NCBI GenBank assembly: GCA_023269365.1
Contig: JAHFTN010000004.1
Coordinates: 9,060 to 25,701 of the forward strand
Source: Chlamydiota bacterium
GTDB lineage: Bacteria; Chlamydiota; Chlamydiia; Chlamydiales; Rhabdochlamydiaceae
DNA length: 16,642 bases
Direction of reading: 5' to 3'
A program made the translations under genes and the position numbers. Positions 1-7,377 of the stretch are shown one piece after another (position 1 is the stretch's first letter; the number at the start of each line of letters is the position of its first letter). The notes beneath the pieces were generated by a model. It ran no database searches. It was not told the origin of the DNA and was given only the letters and a program-made list of their open reading frames with translations.

Positions 1-723
1 AAATTCATCGAGCATCCAATGGAGAATCGCATTGTCAAAATCATCTCCTCCTAGGTGGGTATCGCCGTTGGTAGAGAGCACTTCGAAGACTCCATCGCCG
101 ATCTCGAGGATCGAGATGTCGAAGGTCCCTCCCCCTAAGTCGAAGACGGCAATTTTCTTGTCGTGCTGTTTATCCAAGCCATAGGCAAGGGCAGCGGCTG
201 TCGGTTCAGGGATGATCCGTTTTACGTCAAGGCCTGCGATCCGCCCCGCGTCTTTTGTCGACTGGCGCTGGGAATCGTTGAAGTAAGCGGGCACTGTGAT
301 GACAGCTTCTGTGATCGTCTCTCCGAGGTAGGCTTCTGCCGACTCTTTCATCTTGATCAAGATCTGCGCTGCCACCTCTTCTGGAGTGAGGAGCTTTCCT
401 TCCACCTCGAAGACAGCGTCGCCGTTATTATTTTTTGTGACTTTGTAGGGGACTGTCTTTGTCTCTGAGGCTACTTCTGCGTATTTGCGGCCGATGAAGC
501 GCTTAGAAGAGGAGATCGTGCGCTCGGGGTTTGTGACGGCTTGCCTGCGTGCAGCTACTCCAATGAGCCGCTCCCCTCCTTTGTATCCTACGACAGAAGG
601 GGTCGTTCTTCCCCCCTCTGCATTGGCAATCACTTTAGGAGTGCCCCCTTCCATGATAGCCACACACGAGTTGGTGGTTCCAAGATCGATGCCGATGATT
701 CTACCTTTTTTTTGTTTAGACAT
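1..723 (-). CDS. dnaK: Chaperone DnaK (Hsp70), N-terminal part, cut by window edge
   Basis: DnaK is the cytoplasmic ATP-driven Hsp70 chaperone that works with GrpE and DnaJ. The 241 codons present cover most of the nucleotide-binding domain and stay open to the window edge. The phosphate-1 motif IGIDLGTTNSCV lies at about residues 10-21, the GRTTPSVV segment follows, AYFNDSQRQSTKDAG lies near residues 146-160, and the phosphate-2 motif VFDLGGGTFDISILE near residues 195-209. The substrate-binding half is outside the window. The ATG at 723-721 follows an AAGGAG ribosome site, and grpE ends 15 bases upstream, so it is the third gene of the hrcA operon. The residues before the first motif (MSKQKKGR) make the start slightly longer than in E. 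coli, as in chlamydial DnaK. Identity is certain. Confidence 0.98.
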   Translation of the reverse strand, partial: MSKQKKGRIIGIDLGTTNSCVAIMEGGTPKVIANAEGGRTTPSVVGYKGGERLIGVAARRQAVTNPERTISSSKRFIGRKYAEVASETKTVPYKVTKNNNGDAVFEVEGKLLTPEEVAAQILIKMKESAEAYLGETITEAVITVPAYFNDSQRQSTKDAGRIAGLDVKRIIPEPTAAALAYGLDKQHDKKIAVFDLGGGTFDISILEIGDGVFEVLSTNGDTHLGGDDFDNAILHWMLDEF

Positions 724-738
724 AGGTTCTCCTTTTTT

Positions 739-1245
739 TTATTCGGTTATTGAAGGGGGTCTGGCAACTTTTACACGAGCGGGGCGCACGGTGCGCTCTT
801 TGCTCCTGTAGCCTTTGACAAACTCTTTGACAATTGTTCCTTCGGGTTTTTCTAAAGTCTCTTCTGTTTCAATCGCATAGTGCAGGTGGGGGTCAAATAG
901 GCTCCCCTCTGAGGCAAATGGAGTGACGCCGTGGTTGCTAATCACTTCTTTAAATTGCTCTAGGATCATCGAGAAGCCAAGGGCCCAATTTTTTATTTCG
1001 CTCGACATATTTTCTGCGCAAGTTAGGGCGGTTTCTAGGTTGTCGATGGGTCCTAAAATCTCTGAGATCACATTTTCCACAGCAAATTTAGTCATCTCTT
1101 GCCGTTCTTTTTGCATCCGCTTGCGCGTGTTGTCCATTTCGGCAAGCAGGCGCAAATATTTTTCTTTGTACTCCTTGAGTTCCTCTTCAGGGGTGGGAGG
1201 AAGTTGCTCTTCTGTAGGGGGAGGAAAGGGTTGTTCTTCTGTCAT
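739..1245 (-). CDS. grpE: Nucleotide exchange factor GrpE
   Basis: GrpE releases ADP from DnaK and so drives the chaperone cycle in the cytoplasm. The protein has 168 residues, normal for the family. Residues 1-20 are acidic and proline-rich, residues about 20-60 form the charged helix used for dimerisation, and the C-terminal beta domain carries the family signature: FDPHLHYAIE near residues 118-127, then EGTIVKEFVKGY and the Arg-rich stretch up to the end. The ATG overlaps the hrcA stop in an ATGA arrangement, with AAGGAG just upstream, so translation of the two genes is probably coupled. dnaK follows after a 15-base gap. Nothing is missing or broken. Certain by sequence and context. Confidence 0.97.
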   Translation of the reverse strand: MTEEQPFPPPTEEQLPPTPEEELKEYKEKYLRLLAEMDNTRKRMQKERQEMTKFAVENVISEILGPIDNLETALTCAENMSSEIKNWALGFSMILEQFKEVISNHGVTPFASEGSLFDPHLHYAIETEETLEKPEGTIVKEFVKGYRSKERTVRPARVKVARPPSITE

Positions 1246-2408
1246 AGGGGCTCCTTAAGAGATTGGTCCTCGAGAAGAATCGCTTGACTCTCTTCGAGAA
1301 ATCCTGTGTGTGTGTGTTGAAATTCTACGCTTGAGGACTTCGGGCTTCTAAATGAGAGTTTAAATTTGTAGACGCTCTTCGTTAAAGACTCAGATAACGC
1401 TTCTCTAATGGCCAAGAGGCGCCCAAATTGCCGTCTGTAGGGGATTCGTGTAGGACCTAAAATGCCCAATGCGCCACAGAGAGTCTGATTGATCCTGTAG
1501 GGAATGGCGAGGACGGAACAGGATGCGGCTTTTTCTGAGAAGGGAGTGAGATCGTCGCCGATCCAGCACGTCATAGTTCCACTCTCATTTACAGAGGAAA
1601 GAAGAGTTTTGAGCATCTGCTTATTTTCAAATAGGGAGAGGCCAGAAGCTAGCGCCGCTGCATCGTTGAAATCGGGGTAGTTGAGCAGTTTTGAAAAGCC
1701 CGCTTGGAAGAGATCTTCCGAAGTGAAGTTTGTGTAGTTTACAATGTGACGCAGCATCAGTTCTTTATAGAGCTTGGCTCCTAAGGCCTCTTCTTCAACT
1801 TCGAGGAAGGGTTTATCAATCCCCGTTAGCTTCCAGTTAAAATAGGTTTCAAGGCGTTTTAAGGTGAATGTCGACAATTTTTTTTCCGTCAAGAGCACCT
1901 CTGTTCGGATTAACCCAAAATCAGTTACCAATACACAGAGCAGTCTACTTTGATCGATGTAGACGAGTTTTATTTCTAGGATGAAATCTTGATCAAATCT
2001 TGGAGCTGAAAGGAAGACGGCGCACTCTGTGATGTCGCTGATCTTTTCTGCTGCTTGAAGAAGATAAGTCGCCACTTCACGCGTCTCTTTTTTTAAGATT
2101 TTTGCAATAGTTTTGCCTTCTTCAGAAGAAAGCGTGGGTTTATCGATGTGAGCGAGCGCGTAGAGTTTAAAAGCAGCTGCAGTAGGCGTCCTGCCTCCAG
2201 AGGAGTGTTGTTGTCTTACGAGCCCTTCCTCTTCTAGTCTCATGAAATAGTTGCGAATTGTAGCAGAGCTCAAAGAACTAAATCCATTCTCTTTCAGAGT
2301 GTTAGAGCCAACGGGCTTTCCTGTTTGCAGGTAAAGCTCAATCAAGCCAAAAAGGATGGACCTTTCTCGTTGGTCCTTAGGAGGCTTTCTAGGAGTCATT
2401 GCTTTCAT
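1242..2408 (-). CDS. hrcA: Heat-inducible transcription repressor HrcA
   Basis: HrcA binds the CIRCE inverted repeat and represses the groE and dnaK operons; GroEL helps it fold. The protein has 388 residues. The winged helix-turn-helix occupies about residues 14-75, with the recognition segment SSATIRN at 47-53 and the wing HSSGGRTPT near 68-76. The central GAF-like dimerisation region follows, and the conserved GALGILGPTRIPY lies at 312-324. The family core ends near residue 344; residues 345-388 form an extra basic-then-acidic tail, as described for chlamydial HrcA. The ATG at 2408 has AAGGG seven bases upstream. An in-frame ATG three codons later is possible but less well placed. It is first in the operon, directly below a promoter and CIRCE element, so it is expected to regulate itself. 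Confidence 0.96.
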   Translation of the reverse strand: MKAMTPRKPPKDQRERSILFGLIELYLQTGKPVGSNTLKENGFSSLSSATIRNYFMRLEEEGLVRQQHSSGGRTPTAAAFKLYALAHIDKPTLSSEEGKTIAKILKKETREVATYLLQAAEKISDITECAVFLSAPRFDQDFILEIKLVYIDQSRLLCVLVTDFGLIRTEVLLTEKKLSTFTLKRLETYFNWKLTGIDKPFLEVEEEALGAKLYKELMLRHIVNYTNFTSEDLFQAGFSKLLNYPDFNDAAALASGLSLFENKQMLKTLLSSVNESGTMTCWIGDDLTPFSEKAASCSVLAIPYRINQTLCGALGILGPTRIPYRRQFGRLLAIREALSESLTKSVYKFKLSFRSPKSSSVEFQHTHTGFLEESQAILLEDQSLKEPL

Positions 2409-2432
2409 AAAAATCCCTTAAATGTTGCTTTC

Positions 2433-2461
2433 ACTATAACAAAGGGGGTTGGATAAGGCAA
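2433..2461 (-). promoter_or_regulatory. Sigma70-type (chlamydial sigma66) promoter of hrcA-grpE-dnaK
   Basis: On the minus strand a -35 box TTGCCT (2461-2456) and a -10 box TATAGT (2438-2433) are separated by exactly 17 bases. Transcription should begin near 2426, giving a leader of about 17 bases that contains the AAGGG ribosome site (2419-2415) of hrcA. This is the best promoter match in the gap between the glutamate dehydrogenase gene and hrcA. A weaker alternative lies further upstream: TTGCAA (2507-2502), 16 bases, then CATTAT (2485-2480), whose -10 box falls inside the CIRCE spacer. Confidence 0.75.
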
Positions 2462-2468
2462 GCAAAAA

Positions 2469-2495
2469 TTAGCACTTACATAATGAGAGTGCTTG
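2469..2495. promoter_or_regulatory. CIRCE operator (HrcA binding site)
   Basis: The arms TTAGCACTT (2469-2477) and GAGTGCTTG (2487-2495) flank a 9-base spacer. The family consensus is TTAGCACTC, nine bases, GAGTGCTAA, so there is one mismatch in one arm and two in the other, with exact spacing. It lies directly upstream of hrcA, its expected regulator. Its inner edge is 7 bases upstream of the -35 box of the best promoter and not over the start site, and it covers the -10 box of a weaker alternative promoter. Confidence 0.93.
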
Positions 2496-2525
2496 ATTTG
2501 GTTGCAAGTAATTGATTATAAATAA

Positions 2526-5500
2526 CTAATCAGACCCAATAATTTGGGGGTCTTTGGCAATCAGTGGGAGGACGTCGACGAGAGAAGGGGCCCAGTTAAG
2601 CCCGCGGAAGTAGACGATCCTAGACGCGATATGGCAGGCGATGATCGCCTTCTTATGGACGTCGGGGACCTCAGAAAGAAGTGGGGATTTGTATTTGAGT
2701 CTCAATAGGGAGGGGACATAATTAAAGAAACAGCGCATCAGGGGGTCAGTGGGGTCGTTAGAGAGGGTCACGGTTTGTAGGTAGGTTAAGAGCTCATCTT
2801 TATAGAGGTTGATCTTTTCTGAGATCCAATCGGAAATGTCACTTAGAAAGGCGCCAGTTTCCTTATGGGTCTTGAGAAGCAGCTGCGCTTCTTCTTTGGA
2901 TCTTTGTTTGATGATTTTTAAAATCTCATCCACAATGGCTATTTTTTCTTGGAGAAATTCCTCCTCAGATAACACTAACCCAAAGAGCACTTCAAACGAA
3001 GAGCAGATCACTCCTCCCTTGTTTGCAGAGCTGTCTTTGATGATCAGGGTGCCAAGCTTTTCAAAATAATGGCGCGCCCAGGGGGTCAGATATAAATTAG
3101 CCCCCTCTACAATGGCTTTAGAGGTGGGTTTTCCTGTGGGATCGAGAAATTCTTTGCAATTGTTTTCGTTAAGTGTTCTTGGACGTCCTCCTCCTGGAAT
3201 GAAGAGATCCGCTTTGACCTGGTGCACATGATTTCTCAATAAGGCATTCATCTCATCGGGAGAAAGCCACTCTTCAAGGAGATTGCCTTGAGATTTTTTA
3301 TAGCATAATGTCTTTTGCACATACGCACTCTCTTCTCTTTTTGTGAAGGTATCGAGCAAAAAGCCCCCCTCACTCAACTCTTGAGGAGGATAAAAGCAGA
3401 GCGGCTTTCCCTCCACAAATAATTGATGTAGCAAAGGCAATTTTAGGCCTTGAGGATCAAAAATGGTTCCAGAAATGTCGATCGTTGCAAGAAGGCGCGC
3501 TGTTTGTGGATAATCTCTGTAGAGATTTTCCATCTGGTTGCCCGCCACATCGCCATCGGGGCCCCCTGTCATTTTAAGTGTAAAGGGTTGTGTTATGGGA
3601 TCGATCTCCATAAAGCGGAGGATCTCGTCCATGTAGACATTAACGCCGAGTGAGGTGACTCCAAATTCTTTATGGTTAATCCCCGCTCCTGATTTACTCG
3701 AGATGAAAGCTCCACCTGGTTTGTAGTGGTAGTATTTGCTGAAATCTGCGATCCATTCGATCATCACGTTGTGCATATTTTCATCGGGGCCCAAATAGAC
3801 ATATTCGGGGAGTTTGTAGTAGTCGAGGATCTCTTTAGTTTTTAAAGTTCCATCTGCTTCACAATTAATTAAAGAGAGAAGACTCTCGATGTAAGAGCGC
3901 TGGGCTTGGTAGAGGTGCTCTAGCTGCTGCTCTTCTCGAATCAAGGTGAGCTTTTCTTGAATTGCGCCCTCTTTAAGTCCTGCATTTTCAAGTTCTTTTT
4001 GATAGATCTCTTCTTCAAAAAGCAAGTGGCTATAGGGCTCTAAGAAAATCACCCCTTTTGAGCCCCCTTCGGGGATGTCTTTATTTTTTTTATTCTGAGT
4101 GTAGGCAAGGTTGTAACACTCAGAAAAGATGTTATTCCTCTCCGCTGTCACATGTTCTGATTTTTTAGGGAAAACAGTCCTTAACCCTCCTCTTGAAAGG
4201 TCGCGAAAACGGATGTGGAATCCTACGAAACAAAATCCCTTCATAAAGAAAATGGCAAAGGGCAGTTCGGGAAACTTTTCCTTTCGATCGAAGGGCAGCT
4301 CATCTAAATACTTAGGATCTAAACGAAAAGAGAGGGCGGTTTTATTTTTGCGGTAGTAATTGGTCTTCAGAGTGTAGCTCACAAAATGGATCCCCATCTT
4401 GAGGATATTTTTTCTCCGCGTGTCGTTGAGTTGATTGCCTGTATCGAGGTTATCTACCAAGGTTAACACTTGGGTTTTGAGATTTTCAAATGTTCCCAAA
4501 TTCGATAGCTCGGGATGAAACCGCGCTTCAAAGGCTTGTACGAGCTTAATGGTGAGCTCGGGGTGGCGGCAGAGCGCCTCTTCGATATGGTTGAGTGCAT
4601 ACATGTTGAGATCTGCGTGCACAAGAGCTTGATGGATGAAATAGACAGCGGTCTTTACGAAATTCCCCTGGTTGCCAGTGAGAAGGCGTGTGTCGACAAA
4701 GGTCTTTTCAATGCTTTCCATCCCTTCAAAATATTTAAGCGTTACAAGCTCTCTTAAAAAATCGGGGATATTGGCCTCATCCCACGCAGCTCCTCCCTTC
4801 AATCCATGGAGGCCAAGAGACATGACTAAAATCGGTTGTTTGCTATAGGGATCGATATAGGTTGCGTTGACTTGCCTCATCTTTAGGCCATGGCGGTGGG
4901 TAATTTCTGCTAGCCGATAGAGAAAGTTGTACTTCGGCACATTTCTCCAAGCAAAAACGAGTTGTAAAGAGAGAGCCTCACTCGACTTTTCCCAATTCTC
5001 ATGACGTTTAATTTCGTATTGGCAATTGTCGCGCGTTTTTGCTCTAAAAAATAGATCTAAAGCTAAGGAGAGTCTCTCTTGGGTCATCGCCTTTGAAAAG
5101 AGGGGGCTGATTTGCTCTATCAGTAAGCGGGCATCCTCTTCTGTGACAGAGGGGTTGCGCGCCATGACCCCTTGAATCATCTCTTTCTCGTTGGAGAGGG
5201 TATTTTCTTTGGTTTTTTCGACATAGTCGTTGAATAAGATCCTCGTGATGCGCAAGCACACATTCGCTTGGGGAGGGGGCGCATTAGAGACAAAGGAGCG
5301 GTACTGCTTGATCCCGTAATTACGGTAGTGATTGAGTACTTTGAGGTCGGCATCGGGGCTATCTAAACTTAAAGTGAATACCATCTCTTTGAGGTGGATG
5401 TGGGAGAAAAAGTCGCTTAAACTCAATTCCATCAGGTGGCGCACAATTAAAAGGAGGTTGGAGGGCTCTACTTGCTCAAAAAAACTAGAGGGCATGTGGG

Positions 5501-5594
5501 TCTCGATCCAAGTATAACACTCCTTGAATAGAGCTGTTTCTTTTTGGAGAGCTGCTTGCAATTCCATTTCTGAGAGCCGTTCTGGATGGGGCAT
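2526..5594 (-). CDS. Large NAD-type glutamate dehydrogenase (about 115 kDa class)
   Basis: This enzyme oxidatively deaminates glutamate to 2-oxoglutarate and ammonia in the cytoplasm, normally with NAD, and feeds amino-acid carbon into the TCA cycle. With 1022 residues it belongs to the large class resembling fungal NAD-GDH and not the usual 450-residue enzyme. Residues 1-440 are a long N-terminal region typical of that class. The catalytic core follows: a substrate-binding segment near 460-475 with Arg-Gly-Gly, the PEGGSKG motif at 508-514 with the likely catalytic Lys513, GPDENM at 602-607, the dinucleotide-binding MTGGPDGDVAGN near 675-686, AIVEGANLYLT near 827-837, and SSANKGGVICSSFEVL near 855-870. 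The ATG at 5594 follows AAGGAT. A 93-base gap separates it from the gene upstream, and I found no good promoter there. The substrate could in principle be another amino acid, since the Glu/Leu/Phe/Val dehydrogenases share this fold. Confidence 0.92.
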   Translation of the reverse strand: MPHPERLSEMELQAALQKETALFKECYTWIETHMPSSFFEQVEPSNLLLIVRHLMELSLSDFFSHIHLKEMVFTLSLDSPDADLKVLNHYRNYGIKQYRSFVSNAPPPQANVCLRITRILFNDYVEKTKENTLSNEKEMIQGVMARNPSVTEEDARLLIEQISPLFSKAMTQERLSLALDLFFRAKTRDNCQYEIKRHENWEKSSEALSLQLVFAWRNVPKYNFLYRLAEITHRHGLKMRQVNATYIDPYSKQPILVMSLGLHGLKGGAAWDEANIPDFLRELVTLKYFEGMESIEKTFVDTRLLTGNQGNFVKTAVYFIHQALVHADLNMYALNHIEEALCRHPELTIKLVQAFEARFHPELSNLGTFENLKTQVLTLVDNLDTGNQLNDTRRKNILKMGIHFVSYTLKTNYYRKNKTALSFRLDPKYLDELPFDRKEKFPELPFAIFFMKGFCFVGFHIRFRDLSRGGLRTVFPKKSEHVTAERNNIFSECYNLAYTQNKKNKDIPEGGSKGVIFLEPYSHLLFEEEIYQKELENAGLKEGAIQEKLTLIREEQQLEHLYQAQRSYIESLLSLINCEADGTLKTKEILDYYKLPEYVYLGPDENMHNVMIEWIADFSKYYHYKPGGAFISSKSGAGINHKEFGVTSLGVNVYMDEILRFMEIDPITQPFTLKMTGGPDGDVAGNQMENLYRDYPQTARLLATIDISGTIFDPQGLKLPLLHQLFVEGKPLCFYPPQELSEGGFLLDTFTKREESAYVQKTLCYKKSQGNLLEEWLSPDEMNALLRNHVHQVKADLFIPGGGRPRTLNENNCKEFLDPTGKPTSKAIVEGANLYLTPWARHYFEKLGTLIIKDSSANKGGVICSSFEVLFGLVLSEEEFLQEKIAIVDEILKIIKQRSKEEAQLLLKTHKETGAFLSDISDWISEKINLYKDELLTYLQTVTLSNDPTDPLMRCFFNYVPSLLRLKYKSPLLSEVPDVHKKAIIACHIASRIVYFRGLNWAPSLVDVLPLIAKDPQIIGSD

Positions 5595-5687
5595 AGAAGA
5601 GGATCCTTTTTCTTTAAAGTATCAAAAACTTTTTTTAATTCACAGAGGGTTTTTAGAATGTTAATCCTAAGTGGGCTGAGAAAAATT

Positions 5688-7280
5688 TTATCGGGGTGGA
5701 TCTTTAAGAAGCTGAGTGAGTTTTTGTCTTCCCTCGATGAAGACTTTATCAAATGCATTAAAATGCAAAGAGCTTAAGTCTATTAAGCTAGCAAGGTTTT
5801 TTTTCAGTGTAGGGTTTGAATCTGGAGCCTTTTCCAGCTTTTTTTGTAGATCGGAGCTTATGCTCAATAAATCTGTTTTAAAGGCATTAGCTATAGCGCA
5901 GCTCTGTTTTAGGTTTGTTATTTTTTGTTCGTAAGGTAAAACACTCGTATGTTCCACCTTATTTTGAAGGCAGGTGAGTAGCTCTTCTGGAGAATGGGGA
6001 TGGAATTTAAAGTTCAGGGCGACTGAGTCGATATCATCTGTGGTTAATGTGAGTGTCTTAATAGGGGTTACAAAACAGAATTGGAGGGGGGGATTAGAAG
6101 TCTCAGAATGTATCCTATAACCAGACATCCGTATAATCATTTCAGAGGGGTTTTTTAATTTACCCTGGTAGTGGTGTAACAGAGCTTTACAGTCTGTACA
6201 GAAATTAGTGAAGGCATGGCTCAGAGTGTGACATAGAGAGATTAACTGGGACAGGTGCTGTTTTTTTTTAGATTCCCAGGGGTAACACTCATCTAGTTGT
6301 GTGTTGAGAGCAGTGGGTTTTTCGACTAAACTCTCTTTAAACTTTTGCGCAAAGGCAAAAATGTATTGCAATGTTTTTATCTGTTGCGCAAGGGGTAGAG
6401 TTGCCAGAGTCGCTAGCCTTTTCTCAAGGTGGATTAACAAATCTTTAGGGAGCATCCCTTCAAATGTCAGTTGTTCAGTAGAAAGATCAGCATTTAGTAT
6501 AAAAGGGGTTACGAGTGTAAGAGAAAATCCCGTTGTCATAGAGAAAGAGCTTATCTGGCGATGCGACTGCGTTTCCATCTTCTCGACGTAGGCGGTAATG
6601 GCTTTTTGGTCTGTTGCGTCTATCCACTCTGGGTCAGAAGGGCTCCTGTCGCTAGGGGGAGGAAGGGTAAAAGGGATAGGGGGGTCTTCTTCGATAGGGC
6701 TGGGAAGGGGGGCGCTCTTGGGTTCTTGTATTATACGCCTACAATCCTCGTATAGAGAGGTGAATGCACATTGATAGCGTATCAATTCCTCGGGAAGAGG
6801 CTTTTGAGGAAAATCGGCTAGCAACTCCTGGTTTTTTTCTTTTATCTTTAAGGCAAAATCTTGTGCGAGAGTCGAGAGTTTTTTTAGATCACAGTTTCCT
6901 CTTTCTTGGAGATCTTCAAGACACAACAATAAGTTTAAGAGAGAATGTCCATTGAATTCATATTCCTTTGTTTTTGTATTGAATTGCAAGGCAGAGAGCT
7001 CGTAGCCTTTTTTTAGTGTTTCTATGTACTCAGAGGCAGCTTTTACCTTTTCATTTTCAACGGCTGTGTGAATCAGTCTTCTCGTAAGGGGGTTTTCTCT
7101 TATTCGAGGAAGTTTTTTGCTAGTTTCTGGAGCGAAAGTGACTCTTCCACTCAGAGATCGGGGTTGGGTAGGATGGGGAGCTATAGGACGGGGGATCGCT
7201 TTGGACTTTTCTCTAAGACTAGATCGAGTGGGCTTTTTGGAAGGATCCCATTGAGAAGGAGGGATAGAACTTGATGACAT
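5688..7280 (-). CDS. Unrecognised 530-residue protein with repeated helical module, candidate secreted protein
   Basis: I do not recognise this protein. Residues 1-65 are Ser-, Pro-, Lys- and Arg-rich with no hydrophobic signal peptide or membrane span, a composition often seen at the start of type III secretion substrates (inference). A second Pro/acidic low-complexity linker lies at about 186-222. The rest is predicted helical, and I see a module that seems to recur: a beta-like strand pair, then LLxxLE, a helix ending in an AF/FKxxL pattern, an acidic spacer, a KKxLxxLIxL helix and a closing helix with F. The best copies are about residues 229-370 and 376-525; a shorter, more diverged copy is at about 75-185. 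The ATG at 7280 has no clear ribosome site and lies only about nine bases below a TATAGT box. Codon use and length argue for a real gene. Flanking genes do not suggest a function. Confidence 0.8.
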   Translation of the reverse strand: MSSSSIPPSQWDPSKKPTRSSLREKSKAIPRPIAPHPTQPRSLSGRVTFAPETSKKLPRIRENPLTRRLIHTAVENEKVKAASEYIETLKKGYELSALQFNTKTKEYEFNGHSLLNLLLCLEDLQERGNCDLKKLSTLAQDFALKIKEKNQELLADFPQKPLPEELIRYQCAFTSLYEDCRRIIQEPKSAPLPSPIEEDPPIPFTLPPPSDRSPSDPEWIDATDQKAITAYVEKMETQSHRQISSFSMTTGFSLTLVTPFILNADLSTEQLTFEGMLPKDLLIHLEKRLATLATLPLAQQIKTLQYIFAFAQKFKESLVEKPTALNTQLDECYPWESKKKQHLSQLISLCHTLSHAFTNFCTDCKALLHHYQGKLKNPSEMIIRMSGYRIHSETSNPPLQFCFVTPIKTLTLTTDDIDSVALNFKFHPHSPEELLTCLQNKVEHTSVLPYEQKITNLKQSCAIANAFKTDLLSISSDLQKKLEKAPDSNPTLKKNLASLIDLSSLHFNAFDKVFIEGRQKLTQLLKDPPR

Positions 7281-7288
7281 AAGGCCAT

Positions 7289-7329
7289 ACTATATTAGTG
7301 CGATACTAAAATCACCCTAACACTAAAAA
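7289..7329 (-). promoter_or_regulatory. Weak promoter-like region with short repeats upstream of the 530-residue gene
   Basis: A TATAGT box (7294-7289, minus strand) sits about nine bases from the ATG, but no -35 box of better than marginal quality lies at 16-18 bases. On the plus strand the pattern A(T/C)ACTAAAA occurs twice (around 7303-7311 and 7320-7328), and TTAGTG / CACTAA form a short inverted pair around 7295-7326. This could be a regulated promoter with an activator or repressor site, or chance in AT-rich DNA. Confidence 0.25.
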
Positions 7330-7377
7330 CTTTATTTTAAAAGAGCTATTTGTTGTTTTCGACTGGATTTGTATCCA

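Noticed and set aside
163..811. Plus-strand frames at the left end
   Set aside because: They are antisense to dnaK, whose minus-strand frame is continuous and conserved.
2513..2532. Inverted pair TGATTA / TAATCA at the end of the glutamate dehydrogenase gene as a terminator
   Set aside because: It is an AT-only-style six-base stem with an 8-base loop and no following T-run, and it includes the stop codon.
5595..5687. Promoter for the glutamate dehydrogenase gene in the 93-base gap (TTGATACT and TTAACA sequences)
   Set aside because: No pair of boxes matches at 16-18 bases with more than marginal quality.
7325..7377. Hairpins after the metal ATPase (TGGAT/ATCCA with a 4-base loop at 7364-7377, and CTTT/AAAG followed by five T on the minus strand at 7325-7343) as a terminator
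   Set aside because: The first has no T-run and only five pairs; the second has a 4-pair AT stem. Neither is strong enough to call.
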